64,000 nt of DNA from Ecdyonurus torrentis (Eukaryota; Arthropoda; Insecta; Ephemeroptera; Heptageniidae): NCBI GenBank assembly GCA_949318235.1, contig OX439131.1, positions 48,150,422-48,214,421 of the forward strand. The letters are read 5' to 3'. Under the pieces are notes generated by a model. It was not told the DNA's origin. It did not search any database and worked only from the letters and a program-made list of their open reading frames with translations. Positions 1 to 12,780 of the stretch are shown one piece after another (within the stretch, counting starts at the first letter, position 1; each line of letters opens with the position of its first letter). The position numbers and the translations under genes were made by a program.

Positions 1-889
<889 letters not shown>

Positions 890-890
<1 letters not shown>

Positions 891-1103
891 GCTCTTCTTT
901 TACTTTTTGGCGTCTCGCAAAAGTACCCAGTAACGCAACAAAATTTTATTAATGGTTTTAAAAATGTGTAAATTCAGGCTTCAATTTGATGTAATAAAAC
1001 CTTTAAAAATTTAACAATTTTTATAGCATCTTGAACTCGTAGCGATTTTTGTGGTCACCCTGTATATTAAATTCAACTTCAAATTTTTAATATATATATA
1101 TAT
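890..1103. other. Unassigned AT-rich spacer
   Basis: AT-rich, with no convincing frame or RNA. It ends in a short TA run that is the apparent target of the next element. Confidence 0.5.
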
Positions 1104-1954
1104 CAGGGTCTTTTTTAGTGTGCAGTCAGACACAAAATGTGCAGTCAGACTGGGAAATGTGCAGTCAGAAATTTGGATTTGTGCAGTCAGCAAGTATATA
1201 AATTTTGAGTTCTAAAAAAATTTCCATTTCACAAATTGTAAAAAAAAAATATATAAAAAAAAGGAAAAAAAAAATCTTGCTCGCTACGCTCGCAAGTATT
1301 ATTTATTATTATTATTATTGCACTTTCAAGTTCCACATTATATCAACACTAAATTAATTATTTTTAAAAATGAACCGTACCGTGCTTTAAATGTTGCGGA
1401 ATATAATATTTTTTTTAAATATTTATTTAATTAAGAATATTTATTTTTAGACTTTATCAAATGAATTTATTACTTTTATTTAATCTCAGACAGTCATATC
1501 AAGAAGTTTGAATACATTTTATATCTTTTTCAAAGCAAGAGTTTTGTACTTTTTAATAATTCACACCCACAAGTTCAAGTTACTAGTTATAACAACATAA
1601 ATCATGTATTGAATGCCTAGCAGTAGCAGCCTAGCATTGTAGTAATATTTTATTTTAATATACATGTGCATTTTTTTTTTTTTTATTTTTTTTATTATTT
1701 TTAAAATGAAGATTTGTGTATTAGACTGAAATTGAAAGAGCATCACTATCACTATAGAAGACTGCCAGCTGCTCTTAACATCCTGGGCTAGAAAAATTAG
1801 GATATCATTTTTATCGCTTTTAGATTCAACGTTAAATCACTGCCTATTTTATTTAAAAAAAAAAGAAAAGAATGATTATATTAAAAATAATAAACGGGCA
1901 GAGCACTTCAAAAATTTTTGGGAAAAAACAAAACAAAAAATAAGTGCTAAAGCT

Positions 1955-2180
1955 TAGTGTGCGGGTAAACGTGGCGGAACCGAAGCGTCCCCTAATTTAG
2001 CATTACGCTTATGGGGAAAAACAGTTTTTTTTTGTTGTTCTGACTTTTGTGATAATTACTGCACCAATTCCGGAGATATTTAAATGAGAAAGACATACTT
2101 TTACGTATTTTAAGCCATAACTTTTTTCTAACCGATCTCTCCATTAAACTAGAAATATTGAGATTTTTCACGATAATGAA
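1955..2180 (+). repeat. Family C repeat, copy 1
   Basis: Shares CCCCTAATTTA-CATTACGCTTATGGGG and the following 'gagaaag...cttttac...ttttaagccata' block with copies at 3892-4110 and 14500-14712 (minus). Non-coding dispersed repeat; ends not defined. Confidence 0.6.
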
Positions 2181-2625
2181 TTTTTACTATGCGAGCCTAT
2201 ATATGAACTATTTTTGTGCTTGAGTTATACAACTACAGGAAATTTATTTTTTCTGTGAAATTTACTTTAATTGTAATTTTGAAGAGCTATTACTATGAAA
2301 TGCTTTATGCTTTTCAACAATTTTTACAGAATATTAAAAGAAAAATTAAAGTATATAGTTTTTATACTCTTCATTGCATTCTTTATAATTAGGACTTACT
2401 ACTTACGATACATTTCTGATAGAGCTTATAACTTTAAATTATACGTAATAAAATGTTTTCTCTTCTTTTTTTTTAATTACAAAAAAAAAAAATGAAAATG
2501 AAAACATGCAATTAATTGAATGCAGTAGTTGTCCAGCATCTTGTTTCTGTCCATATATCTCTTATTAACTTATAATTTGATATCATTTCCAAGCTTTAAA
2601 TTGGCTGGCAATTGTTATCGTCTCA
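2181..2625. other. AT-rich interior of the hAT-like element
   Basis: No convincing coding or RNA feature. A 66-codon frame here is Phe/Ile/Tyr-rich and runs into an A-homopolymer, which is typical of chance frames in AT-rich DNA. Confidence 0.5.
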
Positions 2626-2629
2626 TATA

Positions 2630-2930
2630 GGGTGTATGCGGATGGCGTCATATTTATTGCGCTTTGAGGCCATACTGGAGTAGTGCATAACATTGCTCAG
2701 CATAGGACAAACTTCATTTAAGCCAATTTTCTTTGGGAAATTGGTTAATTTTTTGGTTATTGCTATTTTTCTCACATACTTGAGATACTAATTCAACATA
2801 TTTACAGCATCAATGCTCTCAAAAATATTGCATAGTGTTTTTAAACTGGCAAAACGATTTTTTGTCCTATGCCACCCATGTTATTGAGTTATCCAACATG
2901 GCGTCGACTTTAACATGAATGCATAGACCC
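2630..2930 (+). mobile_element. TATA-flanked MITE of about 300 bp ('M300'), copy 1
   Basis: Starts GGGTGTATGC and ends GCATAGACCC, giving imperfect terminal inverted repeats, and is flanked on both sides by TATA (2626-2629 and 2931-2934). Near full-length relatives lie at 27422-27724 (minus), 40616-40904 and 57594-57892. It is non-coding, and the transposase superfamily is unclear. The 4-bp TATA flank could be a duplication or a palindromic target. Confidence 0.75.
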
Positions 2931-3099
2931 TATACAAACTTTAAAAAATACTTGCAGCAGTGCTGCAAAAATTATGAAAACCATCGCTCAAATTAATAGA
3001 AAACATCGCTTAATTTTTTCCCCAATCTTATTGGAACTATGATTATTGCTGAGAAGACTCTGCACTCAATTTTTTTAAAAACAATATTAAAAAATAATA

Positions 3100-3216
3100 A
3101 TGCTGTTCGTAAACCCTGCGATGCTCTCTGCTCCTAAAATGACGATCGCCTCTGGTTATTTAAATGGAATGCGCATTTTTTGGTGCAAGAAAACAGCTAG
3201 GGTTTACGAACAGCAT
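3100..3216. mobile_element. 117-bp TA-flanked MITE, copy 1
   Basis: Terminal inverted repeats ATGCTGTTCGTAAACCCT / AGGGTTTACGAACAGCAT, flanked by TA on both sides. Related copies are at 3630-3737 (opposite orientation) and 44091-44211. TA duplication suggests a Tc1/mariner-type source. Confidence 0.8.
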
Positions 3217-3629
3217 TAGTAATAATAAAAAATAAAAAATGCAATTAATATAAACTTTACTTTACTTAAGATGTCTAAAATAATTAAAATTGTGGAAATG
3301 TTCATGAAAAATGTGAATAAAATCTATATTTATTTTTAAGAAATTATCAATTTTAGTATAAAAAATAGCGCATATTTGAACACGTGACTGCAAAAAATTT
3401 CGCGCCTGCGGCGGGCACCGGGGGGACTTCGCCCCCCCGGAACCCCCCTTATGTGTGTGGGCCTTGTCTCACGGATATGTGCAGTCAGGATTTTTCCTTA
3501 AAAAAGACTCTGATATATATATATATATATAATGTATAATATATTTATTTATATATATTTATTCCACGCTTTAAACTGGCTTGCAATAAAAATATTTGCA
3601 ATTAATAAAAATTATACTTGCACACAGTA

Positions 3630-3737
3630 ATGTTGTTCGTAAACCCTGCTTTCGTGCACCAAAAAATGCGCATTCCATTTGAATAACCAAAGGCGATCGT
3701 CATTTTAGGAGCAGAGAACAGGGTTTACGAACAGCAT
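3630..3737. mobile_element. 108-bp TA-flanked MITE, copy 2
   Basis: Same inverted repeats as the copy at 3100-3216, in reverse orientation, with TA on both sides. It shares the inner block around GCGATCGTCATTTTAGGAGC. Confidence 0.8.
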
Positions 3738-3891
3738 TAGTGCTTCAAAAATTATAAACAATTAAATTGCTTGTAATCAATGTGAATCATCGCTCTTTCA
3801 TCTTTATATTTTATTATATATTTTTTTTTAAATATTAGGAACAATATTTATTACTGAGAATGGCTCTGCACTCAAATTTTTGCACCCTATA

Positions 3892-4110
3892 TATAGAGGT
3901 TACTGGTTTAGCGCGCGGGGAGACGCGGAGAAAGCTAAGGGTCCCCTAATTTAACATTACGCTTATGGGGAAAAACACGTTGTTTTACAATTTTTGAGAA
4001 AACTACTCCACCGATTTCGGAGTAATTAAAATGAGAAACACTGGACATACTTTTATCTGTTTTAAGCCATAGTCATTTTAAAGCATAATTTTTAAAACCT
4101 AGAACCTCCG
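3892..4110 (+). repeat. Family C repeat, copy 2
   Basis: Homologous to 1955-2180. Begins near 'ggtttagcgcgcgggga', followed by the conserved CCCCTAATTTAACATTACG block. Non-coding. Confidence 0.6.
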
Positions 4111-4339
4111 TTAGAAAAAAAAAATAAATGAAAAAAAAAAAAAAAAAAAAAATAGAAATTCAAATAATATTATAACTTCACTTCACGTAGTCTAAAATAA
4201 TTTTTTAAAAAAGGGGCAAAATGTTTATGAAAAATGTGAACAAAATTCTACTTTTAATTTAGATAATTATTAAGTTCGGTATATAAAATGTAGCACAATA
4301 ACGCAACATGGTAAAAAATAATAATAATAAAAAAAAAAA

Positions 4340-4652
4340 AGTAAGTGCGGTACAACATTGATCGACATCAAATTAACTTTAAATTTATGCTACGATTTTT
4401 AGTAGAAATAAAATTTGTGTCAATATAGGAAAGAAATGACAGTAAAAAATAAAACAGAAGCATAATAAGACGATATAAAATATAAAACTTTATAGTTTTA
4501 GTATTGCTGCATGTTTTGAGTACTACTTCTGTATATTATAATATACTACAATTAAAAAAATGCATAGCAAGAAAAGAATACTATAAGTTTTAAAAATTTT
4601 CACTGGTGTTATTTCATACAGCATGACGTCATGCGCATACTCATTGTCATGA
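4340..4652 (-). repeat. Family A fragment (3' part), minus strand
   Basis: Reverse complement of the family A segment after the core (compare 11350-11640). It carries GCATGACGTCATGC, then the accagtgaaaat block, the tgctatgcattttt block and the 'gatcaatgttgcaccgcag' type block. It ends where a TAGAGACCGG hAT end begins. Confidence 0.65.
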
Positions 4653-4655
4653 GTA

Positions 4656-6150
4656 GAGACCGGGTGATCTTTAGGTTTTTACTTTTATTTTTTTTATTAT
4701 TATTGATGATAATCCAGTTTTGAGTTTAAATGAAAACGAACTATTTATGAAATTTCAAGACTTTTGGTGCACAATTATTTTTTACCTTTTTCCCATTTTT
4801 AAAGTGTTTACCATTTTTTACCTTTTTTCACCATTTTTTTACCTTTTTTGACCCATTTTATCAACTTTTTTTCCATTTTTTTGTATTTAAAAAAAACTTT
4901 TAAAGAAAAATAACTTAAAGGGAAAAAAAAAAAAAAAAAAAAAAGAAATATATAATTTTCCCCCCTATAATTCAGATTTTATATTATAACAACTTCAATA
5001 CAGTTAATTAATAATGCAGACAATACAAATATAGCACCAATAAAATATTTGTCTATGACATTATCATTGTAAATTGCCCATAATTTAAAACATTCAAAAA
5101 TTTCTGTCTATCAACTTTCTTTATGCTATAAAAAAACAACGACTTTTTCCTCAATTAAGTTTAATTTTCTTACAACATGTCACATTCCTTTTTTTCTTTA
5201 TTATTTTATTATTAAAGAGCCACTGGCCTCAAAAGTAAATTTGCTCTCAATGATAATTAAAGATAAATCATGAGGTATGACTATTTTGAATACACATTTT
5301 TGTGCCTTAACCCTTCAGTACTCTTACAACCTAGGGAGAAAACTTGTAAAGTAGGCAACCTGACCAGGAATTGACAATGTCCTAGATTCCTAAAGTTGGG
5401 TACTTTACAGTTTTTCAACCCCAGTTGGTGAGGCATATAATATCTCATGATTTTTACGTGTTTGATTTGATTTAGTGAGGCCAGGAGCCCTCTTTAAGTA
5501 CCTGCAAATTATAATATAAAATATTTAGCCTCTATACATTATCGTATTTTTTCAGCATATATTTATAGTGACAGTTCGGAGTTCCGTAGAAAATATGTCA
5601 AAATCTTAATGTGCCAATTAAACCAAAGAAACTGTTTTTTCTCTGATTTTATAGATGATTTTAAAAGCTGAAAAAGAATTGCAAAAAATCGAGTCATGTG
5701 ACATAAATCGTATCATCCAAAATTAAAAATTATATGACTTCATGTTATAAGGACGAGACGTATTTCTGTAGTGGAAAGAAATTCAGACTTTTCCGCAAGT
5801 TTTTCACGAGTTTTATAGACTAACATGTGTAAGTGCAATTACGCATTTCTAAACAGTTTCAAATAATTACTGGCTAAAATTCATCCCTTTTATAGATAAA
5901 TTTAAAATCAAATTTCAATTTTAACTAAAAATAACCCAATTTTCATCACATTATTCAATGATTAAGTCACTTTTTTTTTCTTAATATTGTACCAATCATT
6001 TGTTGAATTAACAAATAGACAAAAACTTCCATTTTTTTTTACTTTTTTTTTCTTCCATTTTTTATCTTTTTGGGATTTTTTTTTTTTTTTTTTTTTTTAC
6101 CTTTTTTAGCACTTTTTTCACCATTTTACCTACCTTTTTTGCAAAAATTT
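4656..6150. mobile_element. Degenerate TAGAGACC hAT element, left end visible
   Basis: TAGAGACCGG at about 4656 matches the termini of the hAT elements at 10022, 29164, 48529 and 54485. It is followed by the same T-rich array of ACCTTTTTT/CACC units (about 4770-4870 and 6060-6150). No matching right end was found, so the element is truncated or decayed. The middle (about 4920-6000) is AT-rich with no gene seen. Confidence 0.45.
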
Positions 6151-6592
6151 TTACTGGTTATGAAATAAAACATTAAAAATATAATACAATAAATCAAATT
6201 AAAGTTAAAAATATAATTTCGATTAGCCATTTTTTTTTTAATAAAAATTTCATCACCGCTTATTTATAATTTTGCCCCGTTATCTTGAGATTCGTAAACA
6301 GCTGTAAATCTTTGGTTGATTACCAAGTCGATAAAGTTGCTAGAAATTACCAAATTTGGAACCAATACGCGAAAGTAATTGCAAAATGATTGAGTCATAT
6401 AAATTGGCATAGCATAATCTTTTTTTTCTTTTTTTTAAATTTGCAGTGGTTTTATAAACTTTCAACTTAAAGAATTAAATATTGTTTTACAAATAAATAC
6501 CAAATATCACATTTTGAAATGGGGGAGGGGGTATGTTGAAGTTTTCCCTCTGATACATATAACTATTTCATTTAACTTTTTTTCAATTCTTT
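6151..6592. repeat. AT-rich segment related to 14040-14180 and 45060-45250
   Basis: Shares 'aaataccaa..at' then a G-run, then 'gtatg..gaagttttcc', then 'tttcaattctttgca' with the segments at about 14070-14180 and (inverted) 45070-45220. It is part of a wider dispersed repeat adjoining family A; non-coding. Confidence 0.5.
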
Positions 6593-6632
<40 letters not shown>

Positions 6633-6689
6633 AATAAACTAAAATAAAATCAAATCAAATATTTTCAATATTGGATAAAATTTCCAATT

Positions 6690-7120
6690 GTAAGCAACAG
6701 TAAAAAAGTAGGACCATCCAGGCAGCCGTGGTACTTATATGCACCCTCTAATTACAGTTAATTAAGACACGAAGACGCAAGATGCCACCACGGCACGTAT
6801 CCTTTGCAAGACCTCCTCGCCAACTTACACCGATCGTCACCGGGCCACGACAGGGTCAAGCACGTGTAAATATCTGACAATTGGCCTTACCACAACACGG
6901 ATACCTTTATGCCTGTACGGTGTCTGATAACCAACCGTACATTGCTGATAACCGCGGGGTTTAACGTGTACTATACGAACTTCTATCTGTGCACCTCACA
7001 CACCACACACTACACTGGTTAGGAGTAGTAGCATCACTACTGCATATAAGCAGCACCGCAGTAAATACTGACAATGATCTTTGTCTATAGGGTGTGTGCG
7101 CATGACGTCATGCTGATTGA
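6690..7120 (+). repeat. Family A core, copy 1
   Basis: Contains the family hallmarks in order: CATCCAGGCAGCCGTGG, TTAATTAAGACACGAAGACG, CCGATCGTCACCGGGCC, GCCTGTACGGTGTCTGATAA, CACTGGTTAGGAGTAGTAG, TGCATATAAGCAGCACCG, and TGACGTCA at the end. Non-coding. The strand is an arbitrary orientation shared by all entries of this family. Confidence 0.85.
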
Positions 7121-7899
7121 AAATACAAGAGTGAATATTTTAAAACCTTATAGTATTCTCTTCTTGCTGTTAATTTTTTAATTGCTATATTATATATTAT
7201 TCAGTAATTATTCTCAATACATGCATCAATACTCTAATACTATAAAGTTATTTATTATTTCTTCTTCTTTTTTTTTAATCCTTTTTTAATCCTTTAATCC
7301 TTGGACATTTTTTTGTTGCTATATACTTAATATTATTTCAACCTAAAATCGTAACATAAATTAAAAGTTTAACTGACCTGCAATGATTGCAGCTTATTCA
7401 AAGTGACACTAAAAAGGTAAATAAAAAATAATTATGAATTGTGTAAAATAAGAAACAAATATTGCGCAAAATAATTTTTTCCTCTCTTTATTCATTTTTT
7501 TTACCCACGTCAACCTTTAGGGGGGGGGGGGGGGTAGATGATAAAATTATTTTGCGCAATCTTTGTTTCCTATTTTACATAATTATTTTTTATTTACTTT
7601 TTTAGTGTCACTTTGAATAAGCTGCAATCATTGCAGGTCAGTTAAACTTTTAATTTATGTTACGCTTTTAAGTTGAAATAAAATTAAGTATAAAGCAAAA
7701 AAAAATGTCCATACAAGGATTAAACAAAAAGAAGAAGAAGAAGAAGAAATAATAAATAACTTTATAGTATTAGAGTATTGATGCATGTATTGAGAATTAA
7801 TACTGAATACTGAATAATATATATTATATATAGCAATTTAAAAAATGTACAGCAAGAAGAGAATACTATAAGGTTTTACAATTTTCACTGGTGTTATTT

Positions 7900-8330
7900 C
7901 AATCAGCATGACGTCATGCGCACACACCCTATAGGCAAAGATCATTGTCAGTATTTACTGCGGTGCTGCTTATATGATATGCAGTAGTGATGCTACTACT
8001 CCTAACCAGTGTAGTGTGTGGTGTGTGAGGTGCACAGATAGAAGTTCGTATAGTTCGTTAAGCCCCGCGGTTATCAGCAATGTACGGTTGGTTATCAGAC
8101 ACCGTACAGGCATAAAGGTATCCGTGTTGTGGTAAGGCCAATGTCAGATATTTCGACGTGCTTGACCCTGTCGTGGCCCGGTGACGATCGGTGTAAGTTG
8201 GCGAGGAGGTCTTGCAAAGGATACGTGCCGTTGTGGCATCTTGCGTCTTCGTGTCTTAATTAACTGTGATTAGAGGGTGCATATAAGTACCACGGCTGCC
8301 TGGATGGTCTTTTTTTTTTATACTTTTGCT
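7900..8330 (-). repeat. Family A core, copy 2 (inverted)
   Basis: Reverse complement of the core at 6690-7120, with small differences. It forms the right arm of the palindrome. The flanking terminal block continues to about 8600 (compare 10700-10960). Confidence 0.85.
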
Positions 8331-8367
8331 TACAATAGGCAAATTTATCAAATATTTACAATATATA

Positions 8368-8406
<39 letters not shown>

Positions 8407-8601
8407 TGAAGATAATATTAAAATAAATACTTTAAACTGCTAACCACAATAATTTTAGCCGCCATTCTAGAATATTTATTCTGTATTACTAAAATATACT
8501 TTTGTGCCTCGTGTTTATTTTTAAGTGTTATTATATTGGATCGAAGGGTCGACACTGGTCGACACACAAAAATTATGCATATTCTATAAAACTTTTGGTG
8601 G

Positions 8602-9590
<989 letters not shown>

Positions 9591-9591
9591 A

Positions 9592-9845
9592 TTTTGACCT
9601 CGCTGCAGCGTGGCAATTATCAAAAAGCCAGTCCGCGAACCGGCTAAAATGTATTTGCCAGTCCGCGATCTGGTCAAATTACAATGACCACGTCGCGGAG
9701 TGGCATTTGTTTAAAAACACTCCGCGACGTGGTCAAAATTACGATGCACAAGTGCCGAATTTCGGATCTTGGCAAAAATGCATTGCCACGCCGCAACGTG
9801 GGCACTTAATTATTTCGGCCAATGAGCGAATTCGGCAATTGTTGC
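9592..9845. repeat. Array of about eight GC-containing dyad units, period about 31 bp
   Basis: Successive units of 29-35 bp each centre on an imperfect palindrome of the form GCCA-n-CGCG-n-TGGC, for example GCCAGTCCGCGAACCGGC, GACCACGTCGCGGAGTGGC and its reverse complement, and GCCACGCCGCAACGTGGGC, separated by A/T-rich spacers. Two neighbouring units (about 9684-9736) form an almost perfect hairpin. The array is absent from the equivalent position next to other family A copies. A frame reading across it is not protein-like. Function unknown. Confidence 0.6.
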
Positions 9846-9859
9846 CAACATATACATAT

Positions 9860-10021
9860 ACGATTTATATTTTACATCACACTTGTAGATGGTGCCGTCA
9901 CTCGATGATTGTGCAATTTTGCAAAAGATTAAATCTATGTTCATCAGTTTATTGAGCATGATCTGAAAATACATTTCACAATTATAAAACTCAAAATTTA
10001 TTTAATAATAATAATGATAAC
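9860..10021 (+). repeat. Family A upstream block, copy 3 (left part)
   Basis: Matches 14980-15140: 'cacacttgta', 'cgtcactcgat', and 'gatctgaaaatacatttcacaatt' type blocks. The copy continues after the inserted hAT at 10696. Confidence 0.7.
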
Positions 10022-10695
10022 TAGAGACCGGATATTCAGGTGATCACTTTTTTGTTTGTTATGAATAATATTTTCCTTTTTTATAAGAATGTCCACGAAC
10101 TAGCAACTTTCGAGCCGTTTGAGATCAACTTTTTTTTTTGACCTTTTTTTAGGTTTTACCACCTTTTTTCACCTTTTCATCAACTATTTTCACCTATAAA
10201 TGAGGATTTTTTTTTTAAAGAATTTACAAAACATTTAAAAAAATATATGATTTTTTACCGCAATTTCTTAAAACAGAGATTCATTGTATGCCATCAAATT
10301 TAACAAATTTAACTGAAGACAATCTGGAGATGATTGTCGTATATAACTGCAACATAAATAAACTGGGTGAAGAAATTGACATGAAAACACTGATTGTAGA
10401 GGGTGAAGATGAGGAGGAAGAAGAAGAAGATGAGGCTGAAGACGAAGGTGGGGCAGAAGAAGAGCCAATGACTGAATGAAATGTTGTGCTAATTTGACCC
10501 TATTTGTTTCCTTTAAACTTTAAATATAGTATTACAATAAATCATATACATATATAATATATATATATATATATTTGTTGTTGTTGTAGGTTGTACTTGT
10601 AGGTTTTATCACCTTTTTTCACCTTTTTTGTGCAAAAAAATCACATATTTTATACCCTTTTTTACCAAAATGTTCACCTAAAAATCCGGTCTCTA
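10022..10695. mobile_element. hAT element (674 bp), TAGAGACCGG family
   Basis: The ends are TAGAGACCGGAT... and ...ATCCGGTCTCTA, with further matching TTCAGGTGA/TCACCTAAAA. The flanking 8-mers are ATGATAAC (10014-10021) and ATAATAAC (10696-10703), 7 of 8 identical, as expected of a hAT 8-bp TSD. The host is a family A copy whose uninterrupted equivalent is at about 15130-15165. Inside are the T-rich ACCTTTTTT arrays and a short acidic coding remnant. Confidence 0.85.
10276..10479 (+). pseudogene. Probable last-exon remnant of a hAT transposase
   Basis: A 63-codon frame from ATG 10288 to TGA 10479 lies inside the 674-bp hAT element. It is preceded in frame by a few codons and by a splice-acceptor-like pyrimidine tract ending in AG (about 10276). 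It reads NLTNLTEDNLEMIVVYNCN, resembling the 'L-T/S-x-E/D-NLE' segment near the C-terminus of hAT transposases (dimerisation region), then an acidic tail of Glu/Asp runs. AATAAA follows at 10536-10541. The match is by eye and short; an unrelated captured exon is the alternative. No upstream catalytic region is present, so it cannot act alone. Confidence 0.4.
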
Positions 10696-11690
10696 ATAAT
10701 AACCAAATAGCCACCTAAAGTTTTATAGATCATGCATAATTTTTGTGTGTCAACCCAACGATCAAATATATAATACTTAAAAATAAAACGCGAGGCACAA
10801 AAATATATTTCAGTAATGCAAATAAATATTCTAGATTGGCGGCTAAAATTATTGTGGTTAGCACTTAGCAGTTTAATTAAAATATTTATTTTATTATCTT
10901 CATTAAAAAAAATAGCTTATTTGTAAATATTTGATAAATTTGCCTATTGTAAGCAAAAGTAAAAAAATAAGACCATCCAGGCAGCCGTGGTACTTATATG
11001 CACCCTCTAATCACAGTTAATTAAGACACGAAGACGTAAGATGCCACAACGGCACGTATGCTTTGCAAGACCTCCTCGCCAACTTACACCGATCGTCACC
11101 GGGCCACGACAGGGTCAAGCACGCGTAAATAAATGACATTGGCCTTACCACAACACGGATACCTTTATGCCTGTACGGTGTCTGATAACCAACCGTACAT
11201 TGCTGATAACTGCGGGGCTTAACGTGTACTATACGAACTTCTATCTGTGCACCTCACACACCACACACTACACTGGTTAGGAGTAGTAGCATCACTACTG
11301 CATATAAGCAGCACCGCAGTAAATACTGACAATGATCTTTGCCTATAGAGTGTGTGCGCATGACGTCATGCTGATTGAAATAACACCAGTGAAAATTTAA
11401 AATCCTAATAGTATTCTTTTCTTGCTATGCATTTTTAAAATTGCTATATAATATACAGTAATTATTCTCGCAACATGCAGCAATACTGAAAATATAAGTG
11501 TTATATATTATTTCTTCTTAATTTTTATTTTATTTTCTTATATTTATTTTTTTCCTTCCTATATTGACATTAATTTCATTTATTCTTCAAATGGTGACAT
11601 AAATTGACAGCTAAATCGAGGTCGATCAATGTTGCACCGCAGTAACTCAAGCTCTAAAATTACTGAAGTAGCCTGCAGTATAGTGGCCTG
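10696..11690 (+). repeat. Family A, copy 3 (terminal block, core and 3' part)
   Basis: Starts with the terminal block (about 10700-10960: 'gcataatttttgtgtgtc', 'ttctagattggcgg'), then the core at about 10970-11350 with all family motifs, TGACGTCA at about 11360, and the 3' part through 'gatcaatgttgcaccgcagtaactc'. Non-coding. Confidence 0.85.
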
Positions 11691-11950
11691 CACTGTTAAC
11701 AGAAGTTATATACCAACACCAACCACACTGTGCTCATACACATCACACACAGTATGACGAAGTACTTGGTGAAGTACACCACATTTTTTTTTCTCGTTGA
11801 GCTTAAATAAAAAAAAAGATGAAAAAAAAATTTGCCAATCAAAATCAGATTATGAACAAAAAGATTGCAAATTTTTCTATTTAACTGTAATGTTTTTATG
11901 TGTGTTAACGTAAATTGTGAAACTATCATAAAAATTGATGATTTCAATAA
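11691..11950. other. AT-rich spacer between family A copies
   Basis: No gene or recognised element. The 83-codon minus-strand frame is hydrophobic by composition and has no supporting signals. Confidence 0.4.
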
Positions 11951-12780
11951 AATCTGTAAATTTAAAACAGTTTTGTTAATGTCAGTTCAGATCAAGATCA
12001 TTATTTAAATGATTTTGATCTGAAAATACGAATTTATTTGTTGCATCCAAATATTTTTCAAAGGTAAAAATTTTATATAAAAAAAATCAACACAAATATA
12101 TTTAACCACAGTGGCAAAGATGCATAATTTTGGTATGTCGACGACTTGACCCGAAGTTGATATTTGCAACACCTAAAACTAAACGCAGGGTACAAAATTA
12201 GATTTCAGTAATGCACAATAAATTTTGAAAGTTTGTGGAGCACATTACTGTTGGCACTTGGCAGCTTAAAATGTGAAAAATAGAAATTCTTAAAATATTT
12301 ATTGAAATTAACAATTATTGCAGCAACGATAAAAAAGTCAGTTCATCCAGGCAGCCGTGGTACTTGGTATGCACCCTCTAATTAACGTTAATTAAGACAC
12401 GAACACTTACGATGTCACCTTGGCACATTCTATGAACACTAACTACACTTCGATCGTCACCGACGCCATAGGCTCAACAAGGCGCGCAGTAATGTGACAC
12501 GTGCTTTATGGCCACGACACAGATACCTTTATGCCTGTACGGTGTCTCATAACCGGACATTGCTGATATAACTGCGGGGCGGAACCCTTGGGTATAAACC
12601 AACTGCTGTACAAGTTCTTCGGTCTATGCACCTACACCTAGGAGTATCAGCATCACTACTGCATATAAGCTGCACCTCACTCAATACTGACAATGACCTT
12701 TGCCTATACCGCGACACCCGCAGTGCAACATTGATCTTTAGCTTACGTATTTGATGAAACAGATAATATACAGGTATTGA
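11950..12780 (+). repeat. Family A, copy 4 (divergent subfamily)
   Basis: Has the upstream 'gattttgatctgaaaatac' block, the terminal block near 12110 and the core at about 12340-12700. After GATCTTTGCCTATA it continues with ccgcgacacccgcagtgcaacattgatc instead of the GGGTGTG...TGACGTCA segment, so it is an empty site for the element at 40616-40904. Confidence 0.8.

Larger units (their letters stand above)
1104..3512. mobile_element. Non-autonomous hAT-like element (2409 bp) with subterminal repeats
   Basis: The left end CAGGGTCTTTTTTA and the right end, read inward as CAGAGTCTTTTTTA, are near-identical terminal inverted repeats. Both ends sit in TA runs, compatible with an 8-bp ATATATAT-type TSD that cannot be proved in simple sequence. 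Just inside the left end TGTGCAGTCAG occurs four times (about 1119-1190), and it occurs once inside the right end (about 3478), as expected of subterminal transposase-binding repeats. A GC-rich hairpin at about 3400-3450 precedes the right end. No transposase frame remains. It hosts a family C copy, a 301-bp TATA-flanked element and a 117-bp MITE. Confidence 0.65.
6593..8402. repeat. Palindrome of about 1.8 kb made of two head-on family A copies
   Basis: The left arm (about 6593-7495) and right arm (about 7540-8402) are reverse complements over most of about 860 bp, around a short centre at about 7496-7540 containing a G14 run. Each arm runs from a poly(A)/(T) stretch through the family A core to a TGCAATGATTGCAG block near the centre. 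The arms differ by scattered substitutions and small indels, so this is not an exact mirror as a simple assembly duplication would give. Confidence 0.8.

Noticed and set aside
6593..8402. Assembly artefact as full explanation of the palindrome
   Set aside because: The arms differ at scattered bases and indels and have different outer flanks, so they are unlikely to be one sequence mirrored by mistake. Long reads would settle it.
9592..9845. CRISPR array
   Set aside because: The units are imperfect, inverted relative to each other and not separated by unique spacers of constant length. The context is a eukaryotic genome.
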